Origin: Victivallales bacterium
GTDB lineage: Bacteria > Verrucomicrobiota > Lentisphaeria > Oligosphaerales > Oligosphaeraceae
Direction: 5' to 3'
Length of the DNA stretch: 20,358 bases
NCBI GenBank assembly: GCA_017964325.1
Contig: JAGCSE010000111.1
Coordinates: 1 to 20,358 of the forward strand
A model generated the notes under the pieces. The model was not told where the DNA came from. It saw nothing but the letters and a program-made list of their open reading frames with translations, and did not search any database. Position 1 is the stretch's first letter; the number at the start of each line of letters is the position of its first letter. Positions 1 to 7,347 of the stretch are shown piece by piece. The position numbers were made by a program, and so were the translations under genes.

Positions 1-426
1 GTCGCACGTCCTCCCCCAGTAGAAAGGCGCAATGGCGTCGCCATCGCGTGGTTTGACATGAGAAGATAAAACATGATGATTATTTGGCTGCGGCTTGACG
101 CTCCATGCCTTTCGTGCCTTTCGTAGTTTCTAATCAACAATTTGAGTTCGGCTTGACTGCTCCATGTAATCTATTGGGCAACAATTTTTCACTTGCAGTT
201 TGGCTACTCCTTCCTCCTTGGAAGGATAGTTCTACTCCTTTTTTGCAGAATTTTCTGAATTACAGCCAAAAAACACAATAAATTGTCATCATTCTCTAGC
301 AATCTTCAAATGTTCTGTCATATTGATGGTATTGACTTTTCCATCATCCACCTGCCACTCATCACTGCAATGCAGATGCTTTTTTCACTTCCGAAGACAG
401 AAACACGAAAGATGCTCGGTCTGAAA
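1..426. other. Upstream region, no confident gene
   Basis: Frame 1 on the + strand is open from base 1 to a TAA at 67-69 (last residues WFDMRR). It could be the tail of a gene entering from the left, and the base composition changes to AT-rich just after it, but 22 codons are too few to name. From 70 on the sequence is AT-rich with short repeats: an 18-bp element in two near copies (91-107 and 149-166), a nonamer CTACTCCTT at 204-212 and 232-240, and a 7-bp hairpin (208-214 with 220-226). An in-frame TTG at 283 would extend the next gene leftwards, but 283-426 lacks its codon character, so I treat it as leader. Confidence 0.4.
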
Positions 427-1179
427 ATGACCATGCGGCGTTCCATCGCAAAGTGGTTCTGGGAAAATATGCCTCCAAACGCACTCGCCATGGACGTGCC
501 GACACGTCCTGCATCCCTAAAAGTCGATGTCGCCGCATTTTGGACGGCGGCACGGCGGCGCACCACGGCGAAATCTGGCATCGTCGCCCCCAAGCAATCC
601 GCCATCGTCATCTGCTGCCTCTCTCGTGAAGACTGCTGGCCTGAATGCGCCAACGCGGAAACGCTGCTCAAGGAAATCACCGAAATCAAACAGACGCTCA
701 TACAGCAAGAAGCGGAAATACGTGCTACGGAACCGCATCTGCGGGACGGAAACATGCTTTTCGAAGAACTGGCGTCATGGGACTACTCAAAATCATCTTG
801 CAAGTCCTATCATACGAATCGACATCGACTTGCGAATATGGAAACCGCGCTTTTCAAAGGCACGCGCCTTGCCCGCATCGATGCGTCGCAATGCGCGAAT
901 CTCCACTATCTCGCCGTCCCCGAAGGCATCCTCGAACCGCATGAACTCGTAGATGGCTGGGGGCTTTTCACCGTCAACCTGCAAACGGAAACCGCCACGC
1001 TCGCCACGGCCCCAAAACCGAACGATACATCAGATGAAATGCAAGTCCTGCTCGCGCAAAACATGGCCCTCGCCGCGACACGACAGGTCAACGATATGCT
1101 CGGAATCAAAATCAACGGCGACGGAACCCTCACGCTTGTCCGCCCGCCATCCATCCATCACAAACCATTAAACCATTAA
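427..1179 (+). CDS. Uncharacterised protein, possibly related to PD-(D/E)xK-type proteins
   Basis: I do not recognise this family with confidence. The frame is open from a TTG at 283; I choose ATG 427 (or ATG 433) because GC-rich codon use starts about there, giving 250 residues. Visible features are MPPNALAMDVPTRP near residues 15-28, DVAAFW at 34-39, a cysteine cluster (C63, C64, C70, C74, the last two in CWPEC), a charged helical stretch around 75-105, then YLAVPEG at 161-167 and DGWGLF at 176-181. The pair YLAVPEG...DGWGLF resembles the C-terminal strand region of some restriction-endonuclease-fold proteins of the MmcB/VRR-NUC kind. The strand after D34 reads VICCL, where an active enzyme would have a Glu-x-Lys, so any nuclease activity is doubtful. 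No signal peptide or membrane segment. Its stop is 13 bases before the next gene, so they may be co-transcribed. Confidence 0.6.
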   Translation: MTMRRSIAKWFWENMPPNALAMDVPTRPASLKVDVAAFWTAARRRTTAKSGIVAPKQSAIVICCLSREDCWPECANAETLLKEITEIKQTLIQQEAEIRATEPHLRDGNMLFEELASWDYSKSSCKSYHTNRHRLANMETALFKGTRLARIDASQCANLHYLAVPEGILEPHELVDGWGLFTVNLQTETATLATAPKPNDTSDEMQVLLAQNMALAATRQVNDMLGIKINGDGTLTLVRPPSIHHKPLNH

Positions 1180-1192
1180 CTTACACTGCATT

Positions 1193-1636
1193 ATGATTAT
1201 CGACGCTCTATCAAACTGCTCCGCCTACGCCAATGCCCACCCGCGTTTCCAAAAGGCTTTCGCCTTTCTCATCTCACAGCCACTCGCCACACTGCCATGC
1301 GGTCGCTACGACATCGACGGCGACGAAATCTACGCCATGATTCAGGAGCCCTCCCTCAGGCCGCAGGAAGCAGCCAAGCTGGAAGCGCACCGCAAGTACA
1401 TCGACATCCAATACATCATTTCTGGCGACGAAACCATGGGCTGGTCTCCCGTCGAAGGTTGCGGAAAAGCCACGGATTTCGATGTAAATAAAGACTGCGG
1501 CTTCTTCTCCGACAAGCCGATGGCGTGGTTCCCCGTCCGTCCAGGCTGCTTCACCCTATTCTTCCCGCAGGACGCCCACGCGCCATGTGTCGGCGAAGGA
1601 ACGTGCCGCAAAGTCGTCATCAAAGTTCTGGCGTAA
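1193..1636 (+). CDS. YhcH/YjgK/YiaL family protein
   Basis: At 147 residues this is normal length for the DUF386 (YhcH/YjgK/YiaL, EbgC-like) family, single-domain cupin-like proteins found in sugar catabolic clusters, particularly sialic acid and pentose/ulosonate pathways. The family signature LEAHRKYIDIQY is at residues 63-74. FFPQDAHAP at 123-131 carries the conserved His (H129), and the C-terminus KVVIKVL is typical. These His/Asp residues usually ligate a metal. Their biochemical role is poorly defined; anomer or sugar-isomer conversion has been proposed. The start is ATG 1193, which has no clear Shine-Dalgarno. The neighbours are not a sugar operon, although a sialidase-like gene and a KDG-type kinase occur 17 kb away. 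Confidence 0.9.
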   Translation: MIIDALSNCSAYANAHPRFQKAFAFLISQPLATLPCGRYDIDGDEIYAMIQEPSLRPQEAAKLEAHRKYIDIQYIISGDETMGWSPVEGCGKATDFDVNKDCGFFSDKPMAWFPVRPGCFTLFFPQDAHAPCVGEGTCRKVVIKVLA

Positions 1637-1648
1637 GCCATCCTGCTT

Positions 1649-3205
1649 GTGTCCAAAACGTTAAGAATCATACCTTTAGCCTTTGCGCTGGCTTTCGTCA
1701 TCGTCAATGCGCACATCATTTCCGTGCGTCCCATGCACCATGACGAAGCCAACCAGGCCATCCGTTTCGGCGACCTGCTGGAAAGGCGCGGCTACCGCTA
1801 TGACCCGCACGGCCATCATGGCCCAACCCTCTACTATGCAACGCTTCCCGCCGCCTGGATTGCCAGAGCTGACAGCATCGCCCACTGCACGGAGGCGACA
1901 GTCCGCGCCGTTCCACTGGCCGCCACCGCCCTGCTCATCCTGCTTGTCGGATTGCAAGGAGCGATTTTAGGAGAATCGTCGGCTGTGTTGGCATCGCTTT
2001 TGACAGCCGTTTCCACACCTTTCGTTTTTTACAGTACCTATTATATACAGGAGCCGCTGTTGGTTCTTTTCGTGACGGCTTCATTGGCAGCAGCAGCCCG
2101 CTGGCGGCCATCCACGCCACGCTCCCCATGGCTGCCTATTGCCGCCTTCTTTCTCGGCCTCGCCGCCGCCACAAAGGAGACATGGCTTATTACAGCTTTT
2201 GCAATCACTTGTGCTGCAACGATTACCGCCATTCTGCATCGTAATGGTCTTAAACGAGAGGACTTTCGCAACAATCTTCCATCCATTCTCGTGTCCATAC
2301 CCGCATTTCTATTTCCCGTCATTCTTCTCTATTCGTCATTTTTCGCCAATTGGCGCGGCCCGATTGATGCCGTCGCCGGCCTGTTCGCAGGAGCCTCCCA
2401 ATCCTCCCAAACGGATTTCGCCCAGCCATGGTACTATTTCATCCAACGGCTCGTCTGGCACAAAAACGCCCCTGGCCCGATTTGGACGGAACTGCCCATC
2501 ATCGCCACCGCCGTCATCGGAGCCGTCCTCCCATTTACGAAATACGTTTCGTCTGACAAGCGGATTCCTATCCAATTCATTGTCGTCTATGCACTTGTGC
2601 AATTTATCGTCTATTCGGCAATCCCCTACAAGACACCATGGTGCATTTTGAATGCATGGCAGCCCGTTCTCATTCTCGCTGCAACGGCATTCGCCAATGC
2701 CATTCAATCTAAGTTTCGTTGGCTCAAAATGTTCGGAATCCTGCTATTAATCGCCGTCATCGTCCACCAAGTCCGCCAAACCAACCAAACCTGCGGACGT
2801 TTCTGCTCCGATCCACGCAACCCATACGTCTATTCCCATACACAAAAAGATCTTGTGAGACTTGTCGAACGAATACGCGACATCACAGCGGACGAGCCGT
2901 CGGCGGACAACCGCATAATCGTCGCAACCTCCTCCCATCAGGATGCTTGGCCCTTGCCATGGTATTTTCGCAACAGAACGGATGTCGAATACAGGACCGA
3001 CTGGCCGGACGACTTCCCCCCTTCCCCCCTGCCTACGTTCATCGTCGCTTCACCAGATTTGGAAATCGATCTCAAGCTCGACGGCTATATGTGGGAGACA
3101 CACGCCCTCCGCCCAAACGTCTTCCTTTTCCTCGGCATCCAAAATGACCGCTGGGAGTCTTGGCTGAAAAAACGACAACCGCCCGCGTCATCAAATGAAA
3201 ATTGA
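1649..3205 (+). CDS. Agl23-like / TIGR03663 family membrane protein (glycosyltransferase 39-like)
   Basis: A 518-residue polytopic membrane protein starting at GTG 1649. The first membrane helix is at residues 5-25, followed by MHHDEANQAIRF (D32, E33) and DPHGHHGPTLYY from residue 52. This arrangement, an early acidic pair after helix 1 and an HGPTLYY motif, is that of the TIGR03663 family, annotated as 'flippase activity-associated protein Agl23', with the fold of GT39/ArnT-like lipid-linked sugar transferases. Several further hydrophobic segments cover roughly residues 85-390, including a KETW loop, and a soluble C-terminal domain of about 120 residues follows. The likely role is transfer or handling of a polyprenyl-linked sugar at the cell envelope; donor and acceptor are not visible. 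It starts 12 bases after yhcH and is probably in the same transcript. Family call fairly sure, biochemical role inferred. Confidence 0.8.
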   Translation: MSKTLRIIPLAFALAFVIVNAHIISVRPMHHDEANQAIRFGDLLERRGYRYDPHGHHGPTLYYATLPAAWIARADSIAHCTEATVRAVPLAATALLILLVGLQGAILGESSAVLASLLTAVSTPFVFYSTYYIQEPLLVLFVTASLAAAARWRPSTPRSPWLPIAAFFLGLAAATKETWLITAFAITCAATITAILHRNGLKREDFRNNLPSILVSIPAFLFPVILLYSSFFANWRGPIDAVAGLFAGASQSSQTDFAQPWYYFIQRLVWHKNAPGPIWTELPIIATAVIGAVLPFTKYVSSDKRIPIQFIVVYALVQFIVYSAIPYKTPWCILNAWQPVLILAATAFANAIQSKFRWLKMFGILLLIAVIVHQVRQTNQTCGRFCSDPRNPYVYSHTQKDLVRLVERIRDITADEPSADNRIIVATSSHQDAWPLPWYFRNRTDVEYRTDWPDDFPPSPLPTFIVASPDLEIDLKLDGYMWETHALRPNVFLFLGIQNDRWESWLKKRQPPASSNEN

Positions 3206-3214
3206 CAGATATTA

Positions 3215-3244
3215 TTGACTTTTCGCAATTCTGTGCCATATTAT
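3215..3244 (+). promoter_or_regulatory. Sigma-70-type promoter of rpsT
   Basis: TTGACT at 3215-3220 and TATTAT at 3239-3244 are separated by 18 bases. They lie immediately after the stop of the preceding gene and about 80 bases before rpsT, and are the best -35/-10 match in this gap. Confidence 0.65.
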
Positions 3245-3327
3245 ATCCAATTGTTTATCTCTCCAGCCTGAATATCGTATATTCATCAATAAAAATAGTT
3301 CCACACACAACCATCAGGAAGCATCCA

Positions 3328-3621
3328 ATGCCGAACGACGAAGAAGCAAAACAACCGAAAAAGAAAATTCCATCCGCCCTCAAGAGGCACAGGCAGAGTC
3401 TTAAGCGCAGAATGATCAATAAGATGCGCAAGACCAGAGTTAAGAACATCGAAATCAAGCTCAACGCCCTCATCAAGGAAGGCAACAAGGAAGAAGTCCA
3501 GAAATGCCTCTCCAAGTGCTTCTCCGAGCTCGACAAGGCCGCCAAGAAGGGCACAATCCACATCAACAAGGCCAACCGCAAGAAATCGCGTCTCACTGCC
3601 AGAGTCGCCAAAATGGCCTGA
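3328..3621 (+). CDS. rpsT: 30S ribosomal protein S20
   Basis: Small-subunit protein S20, which binds 16S rRNA early in assembly. The product has 97 residues, slightly longer than the usual 85-90, and is strongly basic (KKKIPSALKRHRQSLKRR near the N-terminus, HINKANRKKSRL near the end, the S20 signature region). The frame is open back to 3202, inside the previous gene, but the ATG at 3328 has AGGAAG at 3316-3321 and gives the canonical N-terminus, so it is the start. The N-terminus has a short acidic lead-in (MPNDEEAKQ) before the family core. It has its own promoter and terminator and appears monocistronic. Confidence 0.96.
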   Translation: MPNDEEAKQPKKKIPSALKRHRQSLKRRMINKMRKTRVKNIEIKLNALIKEGNKEEVQKCLSKCFSELDKAAKKGTIHINKANRKKSRLTARVAKMA

Positions 3622-3672
3622 TCCGCTTGATGTAATTCTACAAAAAGCTTTATTGTACTGTCTGGAAATATC

Positions 3673-3710
3673 AAGGCATCAAGCATTTAGCTTGGTGCCT
3701 TCTATTTTTT
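3673..3710 (+). terminator. Intrinsic terminator after rpsT
   Basis: A 12-bp stem, 3673-3684 with 3690-3701 (one T-G wobble), has the loop ATTTA and is followed by CTATTTTTT. It separates rpsT from the acyl-CoA ligase. Confidence 0.9.
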
Positions 3711-3769
3711 GCCCATGACAGCCCACCCAGAAAGACATTATCCCAAAACTCCTTGCGCCAAGGATTCCC

Positions 3770-5590
3770 ATGGACAACAGCGAGACTAATAAAAACCTAG
3801 GCCAGCTCTTCAGCAACTGGACACAGAAATATTCGAACAACTGCGCATTGGTGCAATTGGACGACCATAACGAGATGTTCATGGTATCCTACCGTCAGCT
3901 GAAGGCTGACACGGATGCGCTCTGCAATTTCTTAAAGGAAAACAACATCCAACAAGGCGACCGTGTCGCCATGATTGCCGCCAAATGCATGTTCCATCCA
4001 CGTTTCTTCTACGCCTGCTGGACGCTCGGCGCCATTGCCGTCCCAATCTGCGAAACGCTGGGTAACAAGGAGATGGGCTTCATCATCGGCGACTCCGACC
4101 CGAAGCTCATCATCACAGACAAAGGATTGACCGCGAAGGTCACGGCTAATGCCAACGGCCGCAAGACCGTCTGTCTGGACGATATTCCGGACGGTGCCTC
4201 CCTCCAGAACGCCGCCCCTCTGCCCGGCATGGATTTCTCGCCGGAAGAAATCGCGGCCCTTATCTACACCAGTGGTTCCACAGGTATGCCAAAAGGTGTC
4301 ATGCTCTCCCATAAGAACTTATGCTCAAACGCATTGGACATTCCAGAGCTCTTCCAGCTCCACAAACAGGAACGCATCATATCCCTACTCCCATATTGGC
4401 ATGCCTACGCGCTGTCCATCGAAATCGTCGCCATCATGTGCTGTGGCGTAACCATCGCCATCGCACGTGACATGAAGGATTTCAAGAAGAACATCGCTCT
4501 CTATCAGCCAACCGCCATGATTGTCGTGCCGCGCATCGTCGAACTCTTCAAGGCATCCATCGACAAGAAGATCGAGGCCACTCCGGAATCCAAGAAAAAG
4601 CTCATCGACAAGGCAATCTACAACGCATCCCGCATTTTCACCGCCCGCCCGCGCCTAGACGGCGGCATTCTCCGCATCTTCACCCACCACGTCTTCTACG
4701 ATCCGCTCGTATTCCGCAAATTCCGCCAGGCGTTCGGTGGCAAGCTCCGTTTCATCGTCTGCGGCGGAGCGCCATTGGACCTCGAGCTCCAGATTTTCTT
4801 CAAGTATCTGGGAATACCGCTCTTACAAGGTTACGGCCTCACGGAGACCTCCCCTATCGTCTCCACGAACCTGAAGGAGGACCACCTGCTCGGCTCCATA
4901 GGAAAGCCATTCCCATGGCTTACGCCGGAATGTGGCGGCGACTATACCTTCAAAGATGAAGAAGGGCATATAGGCAAAGACGTCCATGGACAGCTTCTAG
5001 TCAAGGGAAACTGCGTCATGAAAGGATATTGGAACCATACGGACGCCTCGGCAAAATCCTTTGAGGACGGATGGCTGAATACGGGCGACGTCGCCTACCA
5101 GAAAGACGGCTACCTCTTCATCGAAGGGCGCAAAGGAAACATGATCGTCCTGATCGGCGGTGAAAAGCTGCATCCGGAGCATGTCGAAGATGCTGTCAAA
5201 AACTCGCCGCTCATCACGGAAGCCATGGTCATCGGCGAAAAATGCAAGAATGTCTATGTTCTCGCAAACGTCAACAAAGATCAGGCCAGAGGCCTCTCCG
5301 CCGAAGAACTCCATAAGAAGCTCAAGGAGGAAATTCAGCGGACAACCACCCATCTGGCACCATACCAAAAGCCGAAGGACGTGCTCGTACTGCCCGATTT
5401 CACCCTGGAGGACAACACATTGACCGCCACGATGAAAATCCGCCGATACAAAATCCAGGAGCTCTATGGCGACAAGATAGAGGAATTCCTCAAGGCCAAC
5501 GGAGAGGAAATCGCCACCAAGCACGAAGTCGGCATCGCCTCCTCAAAAGTCTTCGAATCCCTTGCGGATCCGCATCTCGGTGCAAACTAA
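3770..5590 (+). CDS. Long-chain fatty acid--CoA ligase (AMP-binding)
   Basis: A 606-residue member of the ANL adenylating superfamily, FadD/FAA1-like, that activates a fatty acid with ATP to an acyl-adenylate and then to acyl-CoA. The phosphate-binding loop YTSGSTGMPKG is at residues 166-176, YGLTETSP at 355-362, the ADP-binding Asp lies in WLNTGDVAY, and the hinge EGRKGNMIVLIGGEKL follows, as in long-chain AMP-forming ligases. ATG 3770 is preceded by AGGA at 3761-3764. There is no signal sequence; the enzyme is expected in the cytoplasm or peripherally on the membrane. It sits 35 bases before an unrecognised gene, probably co-transcribed. A role in recycling membrane fatty acids is possible, but no beta-oxidation genes are nearby, so the substrate is open. 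Confidence 0.93.
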   Translation: MDNSETNKNLGQLFSNWTQKYSNNCALVQLDDHNEMFMVSYRQLKADTDALCNFLKENNIQQGDRVAMIAAKCMFHPRFFYACWTLGAIAVPICETLGNKEMGFIIGDSDPKLIITDKGLTAKVTANANGRKTVCLDDIPDGASLQNAAPLPGMDFSPEEIAALIYTSGSTGMPKGVMLSHKNLCSNALDIPELFQLHKQERIISLLPYWHAYALSIEIVAIMCCGVTIAIARDMKDFKKNIALYQPTAMIVVPRIVELFKASIDKKIEATPESKKKLIDKAIYNASRIFTARPRLDGGILRIFTHHVFYDPLVFRKFRQAFGGKLRFIVCGGAPLDLELQIFFKYLGIPLLQGYGLTETSPIVSTNLKEDHLLGSIGKPFPWLTPECGGDYTFKDEEGHIGKDVHGQLLVKGNCVMKGYWNHTDASAKSFEDGWLNTGDVAYQKDGYLFIEGRKGNMIVLIGGEKLHPEHVEDAVKNSPLITEAMVIGEKCKNVYVLANVNKDQARGLSAEELHKKLKEEIQRTTTHLAPYQKPKDVLVLPDFTLEDNTLTATMKIRRYKIQELYGDKIEEFLKANGEEIATKHEVGIASSKVFESLADPHLGAN

Positions 5591-5625
5591 TCCACGGCAC
5601 ATCAACCATACAGGATTCTCTAAAT

Positions 5626-6225
5626 ATGGCAACCAAAGACAGAAACGACATCGAATTGCTGCTAGCGAAAGCGCATATCCCGTCTCTGCTCAAAATCGGC
5701 TCGCACCATCATATCGTGACCGTCGAACTCATCTACCCGCGCGTCGGAGTCGCCTCAAAATCAACCACTCAAACGGTTGTCTTCAAAAAAGGCCTCTTTG
5801 ACGCGGACGACCTCTCATGGACGCAGAAAATCTGCTTCAAGGAAGGCGTTGAAGGGAATTTTGGTCTTCATGTCACAGTTTCCGAAACACTTACCGCAAC
5901 GCAAATGCGCAAGATTGCGCGTTTCATCGCGGGAAAGTCCTTGGATATCGGTGCAGATGTCGTGGAAGACGCCATCCCAACGCCGATTATCGATGAAATC
6001 GCCAAGCAGCCGTTGCTCTACGCATCCAAGCAGTTGCTTGCCGCAACGAAGGCAAAAACCATTGTCGAAGGCTTTCTGGATTTGAATGCGTCGATGTTCG
6101 CCAATGAGCCGTCCGTCATCACCGTTCCCCTCCTCTCCACCCGCAAACTCACCTTCAACGGCAAGCAAATTCTCCGCGAAAACGACCCTGACGGTGATTT
6201 CTCATTCTCTGTCATACCGCTCTAA
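5626..6225 (+). CDS. Hypothetical protein, 199 residues
   Basis: I do not recognise a family. The start is ATG 5626 with AGGA at 5612-5615. The protein appears soluble: no signal peptide or hydrophobic segment, and a mixed alpha/beta pattern. The first half (HHHIVTVELIYPRVGVAS, then VVFKKGLFD, then FGLHVTVSETL) reads as a series of beta strands. The middle is helical (TATQMRKIARFIAGKSLDIGAD). The C-terminus again looks beta-rich (PSVITVPLLSTRKLTFNG, DGDFSFSVIPL). This resembles a stand-alone sandwich or jelly-roll protein, but that is only a pattern reading. It lies 35 bases downstream of the acyl-CoA ligase on the same strand with no terminator between, so it probably shares its transcript. 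Confidence 0.75.
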   Translation: MATKDRNDIELLLAKAHIPSLLKIGSHHHIVTVELIYPRVGVASKSTTQTVVFKKGLFDADDLSWTQKICFKEGVEGNFGLHVTVSETLTATQMRKIARFIAGKSLDIGADVVEDAIPTPIIDEIAKQPLLYASKQLLAATKAKTIVEGFLDLNASMFANEPSVITVPLLSTRKLTFNGKQILRENDPDGDFSFSVIPL

Positions 6226-6260
6226 TCTGCTCTGCATGTCAATAAGTTTTCCACAACCGC

Positions 6261-6288
6261 TTGACTAATCGACAAAAAAGCGTATATT
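6261..6288 (+). promoter_or_regulatory. Candidate sigma-70 promoter of secG
   Basis: TTGACT at 6261-6266 and TATATT at 6283-6288 are 16 bases apart, in an AT-rich gap about 65 bases before the secG start. Confidence 0.55.
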
Positions 6289-6354
6289 TATTTTTTTGAT
6301 TTCATTTGACGACACTGTTTCATCATTAACCCGCTATTCGGAGCAACATCTCTC

Positions 6355-6822
6355 ATGGCCACGTTCATCATCGTTCTTCTTACAATCATCTCCATCCTGT
6401 CCGCCATCTTCGTGATCGGCATCATCCTCATCCAGCAGAACAAGGCTGGCGGCGGTCTCGGCGCCGTGAGCGGCGGCTGGACGGAATCGACGTTCGGTGC
6501 ATCGGCGGACAATATCTTGACGAAAGGCACCACTTGGGGCGCGGCTATCTTCTTGATTTCCACACTCTTTCTTGCTGCTGTCACAGGCCGTTGGGGCACA
6601 GGGCGCAAGTCCATCATCGAAAACACGGATATCCCCGAACAATCTGCCGTGACCGCCCCCGCCCAACCCGCCGAAGCTCCAAAGGCCGAAGAAGCAAAGC
6701 CTGCCGAAGCTCCAAAGGCCGAAGAAGCAAAGCCTGCTGAACAGCCAGCCAAGGCCGAAGAAGCAAAGCCCGCTGAAGCCCCAAAACCTGCTGAAAACGC
6801 ACCCGCAACAGAAAATAAATAA
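6355..6822 (+). CDS. secG: Preprotein translocase subunit SecG with a repetitive Ala/Lys/Glu/Pro tail
   Basis: SecG is the small accessory subunit of the SecYEG channel. The core (residues 1-85) is typical: a first membrane helix at about 3-25, then the conserved QQNKAGGGLGAVSGG and TESTFGASADNILTKGT region, then a second helix around 60-80. The total of 155 residues is long for SecG (commonly 75-115). The extra length is a low-complexity tail of 11-residue repeats of the form EAPKAEEAKPA. The start is ATG 6355 with GGAG at 6340-6343. The gene has its own candidate promoter and a strong terminator, so it appears monocistronic. Confidence 0.95.
   Translation: MATFIIVLLTIISILSAIFVIGIILIQQNKAGGGLGAVSGGWTESTFGASADNILTKGTTWGAAIFLISTLFLAAVTGRWGTGRKSIIENTDIPEQSAVTAPAQPAEAPKAEEAKPAEAPKAEEAKPAEQPAKAEEAKPAEAPKPAENAPATENK
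6673..6792 (+). repeat. 33-bp tandem repeat encoding the SecG tail
   Basis: Two nearly identical 33-bp units (6673-6705 and 6706-6738, differing at the last base) encode EAPKAEEAKPA. They are followed by a 36-bp variant with one extra codon (6739-6774) and a partial fourth copy (6775-6792). The near-identity at DNA level suggests recent duplication by slippage. Confidence 0.9.
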
Positions 6823-6852
6823 TTTTTTCAGACATTTTTAATTGAATTATGC

Positions 6853-6885
6853 AAAAAAAACAAGGCATCTGCCTTGTTTTTTTTT
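6853..6885 (+). terminator. Intrinsic terminator after secG (bidirectional-looking)
   Basis: A 14-bp perfect stem, 6853-6866 with 6871-6884, has the tetraloop ATCT and is followed by nine T on the + strand and preceded by eight A. It would work in either direction and isolates secG from the HPr gene. Confidence 0.93.
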
Positions 6886-6953
6886 GTTTTTATGGCATTT
6901 TTTATATTTAGAATCGATTTTTGTCTTCGAGCAACAACGCTACAAAGGTGCCT

Positions 6954-7226
6954 ATGTTCACGATTACGGCGACAGTACAAAACACTTATGGCATCCATTG
7001 CAGACCGTCGGGCGTCATCTCCAAGGCAGTCCAAGGCTACAAGGGAAAAGTTGAAATCAAAAGTCCAAGCGGGGGCACCGCCAATCCAACATCCGTGCTC
7101 GCCTTGCTCTCCCTCGGGTTGACCTGCGGCGACAGAGTGACCATCACCGTCGATGGCCCTGATGAAGAAGCACTTGCAGAAAAATTAGCAGAACTGATTT
7201 CATCAAAATTTGAATTTGAAAAGTGA
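6954..7226 (+). CDS. HPr family phosphocarrier protein
   Basis: HPr accepts phosphate from PEP via enzyme I on His15 and may be regulated by HPr kinase on Ser46. The frame is open from a TTG at 6921, but ATG 6954 has AAAGG at 6944-6948 and places the active-site His exactly at residue 15 (GIHCRPS, residues 13-19, with Arg17 following). This gives 90 residues, normal for HPr. The regulatory serine equivalent is S47 (S-V-L-A-L-L-S-L-G), one position late through a one-residue insertion. Position 16 is Cys rather than the common Ala. No enzyme I, EII or HPr kinase gene is in the window. Orphan HPr genes of this kind are often regulatory, but the sequence cannot decide that here. Confidence 0.92.
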   Translation: MFTITATVQNTYGIHCRPSGVISKAVQGYKGKVEIKSPSGGTANPTSVLALLSLGLTCGDRVTITVDGPDEEALAEKLAELISSKFEFEK

Positions 7227-7246
7227 CGGAGTACTATTGAAGGGCA

Positions 7247-7276
7247 GATATCATGCGGTCACGATCACATGATATC
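7247..7276. promoter_or_regulatory. 9-bp inverted repeat before the rhamnosidase-like gene
   Basis: GATATCATG at 7247-7255 and its exact reverse complement CATGATATC at 7268-7276 are 12 bases apart. The spacing of half-site centres (21 bp, two helical turns) would suit a dimeric regulator. It could instead be a weak terminator for the HPr gene, but only CTTTT follows a few bases later, so an operator seems as likely. Confidence 0.45.
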
Positions 7277-7335
7277 GCGCCTTTTAGGTTGCTTCAATTA
7301 AAACGTCCATTGTCATGCTCGCCATGACGCTAGCC

Positions 7336-7343
7336 AAGGAGGT
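7336..7343 (+). promoter_or_regulatory. Strong Shine-Dalgarno of the rhamnosidase-like gene
   Basis: AAGGAGGT, the best ribosome-binding site in the window, lies four bases before ATG 7348. It rules out the upstream in-frame ATGs at 7315 and 7324 as the main start. Confidence 0.85.
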
Positions 7344-7347
7344 CTGC

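Noticed and set aside
208..240. 7-bp hairpin near the left edge as a terminator
   Set aside because: The T-rich stretch begins 9 or more bases after the stem, too far for a standard intrinsic terminator, and no upstream gene is certain.
3202..3327. N-terminal extension of rpsT to 3202
   Set aside because: It would cover the promoter and overlap the previous gene; the extension has no S20 similarity and ATG 3328 has its own Shine-Dalgarno.
6921..6953. TTG start extending HPr by 11 residues
   Set aside because: With ATG 6954 the active His falls on position 15, the canonical number, and AAAGG is correctly placed.
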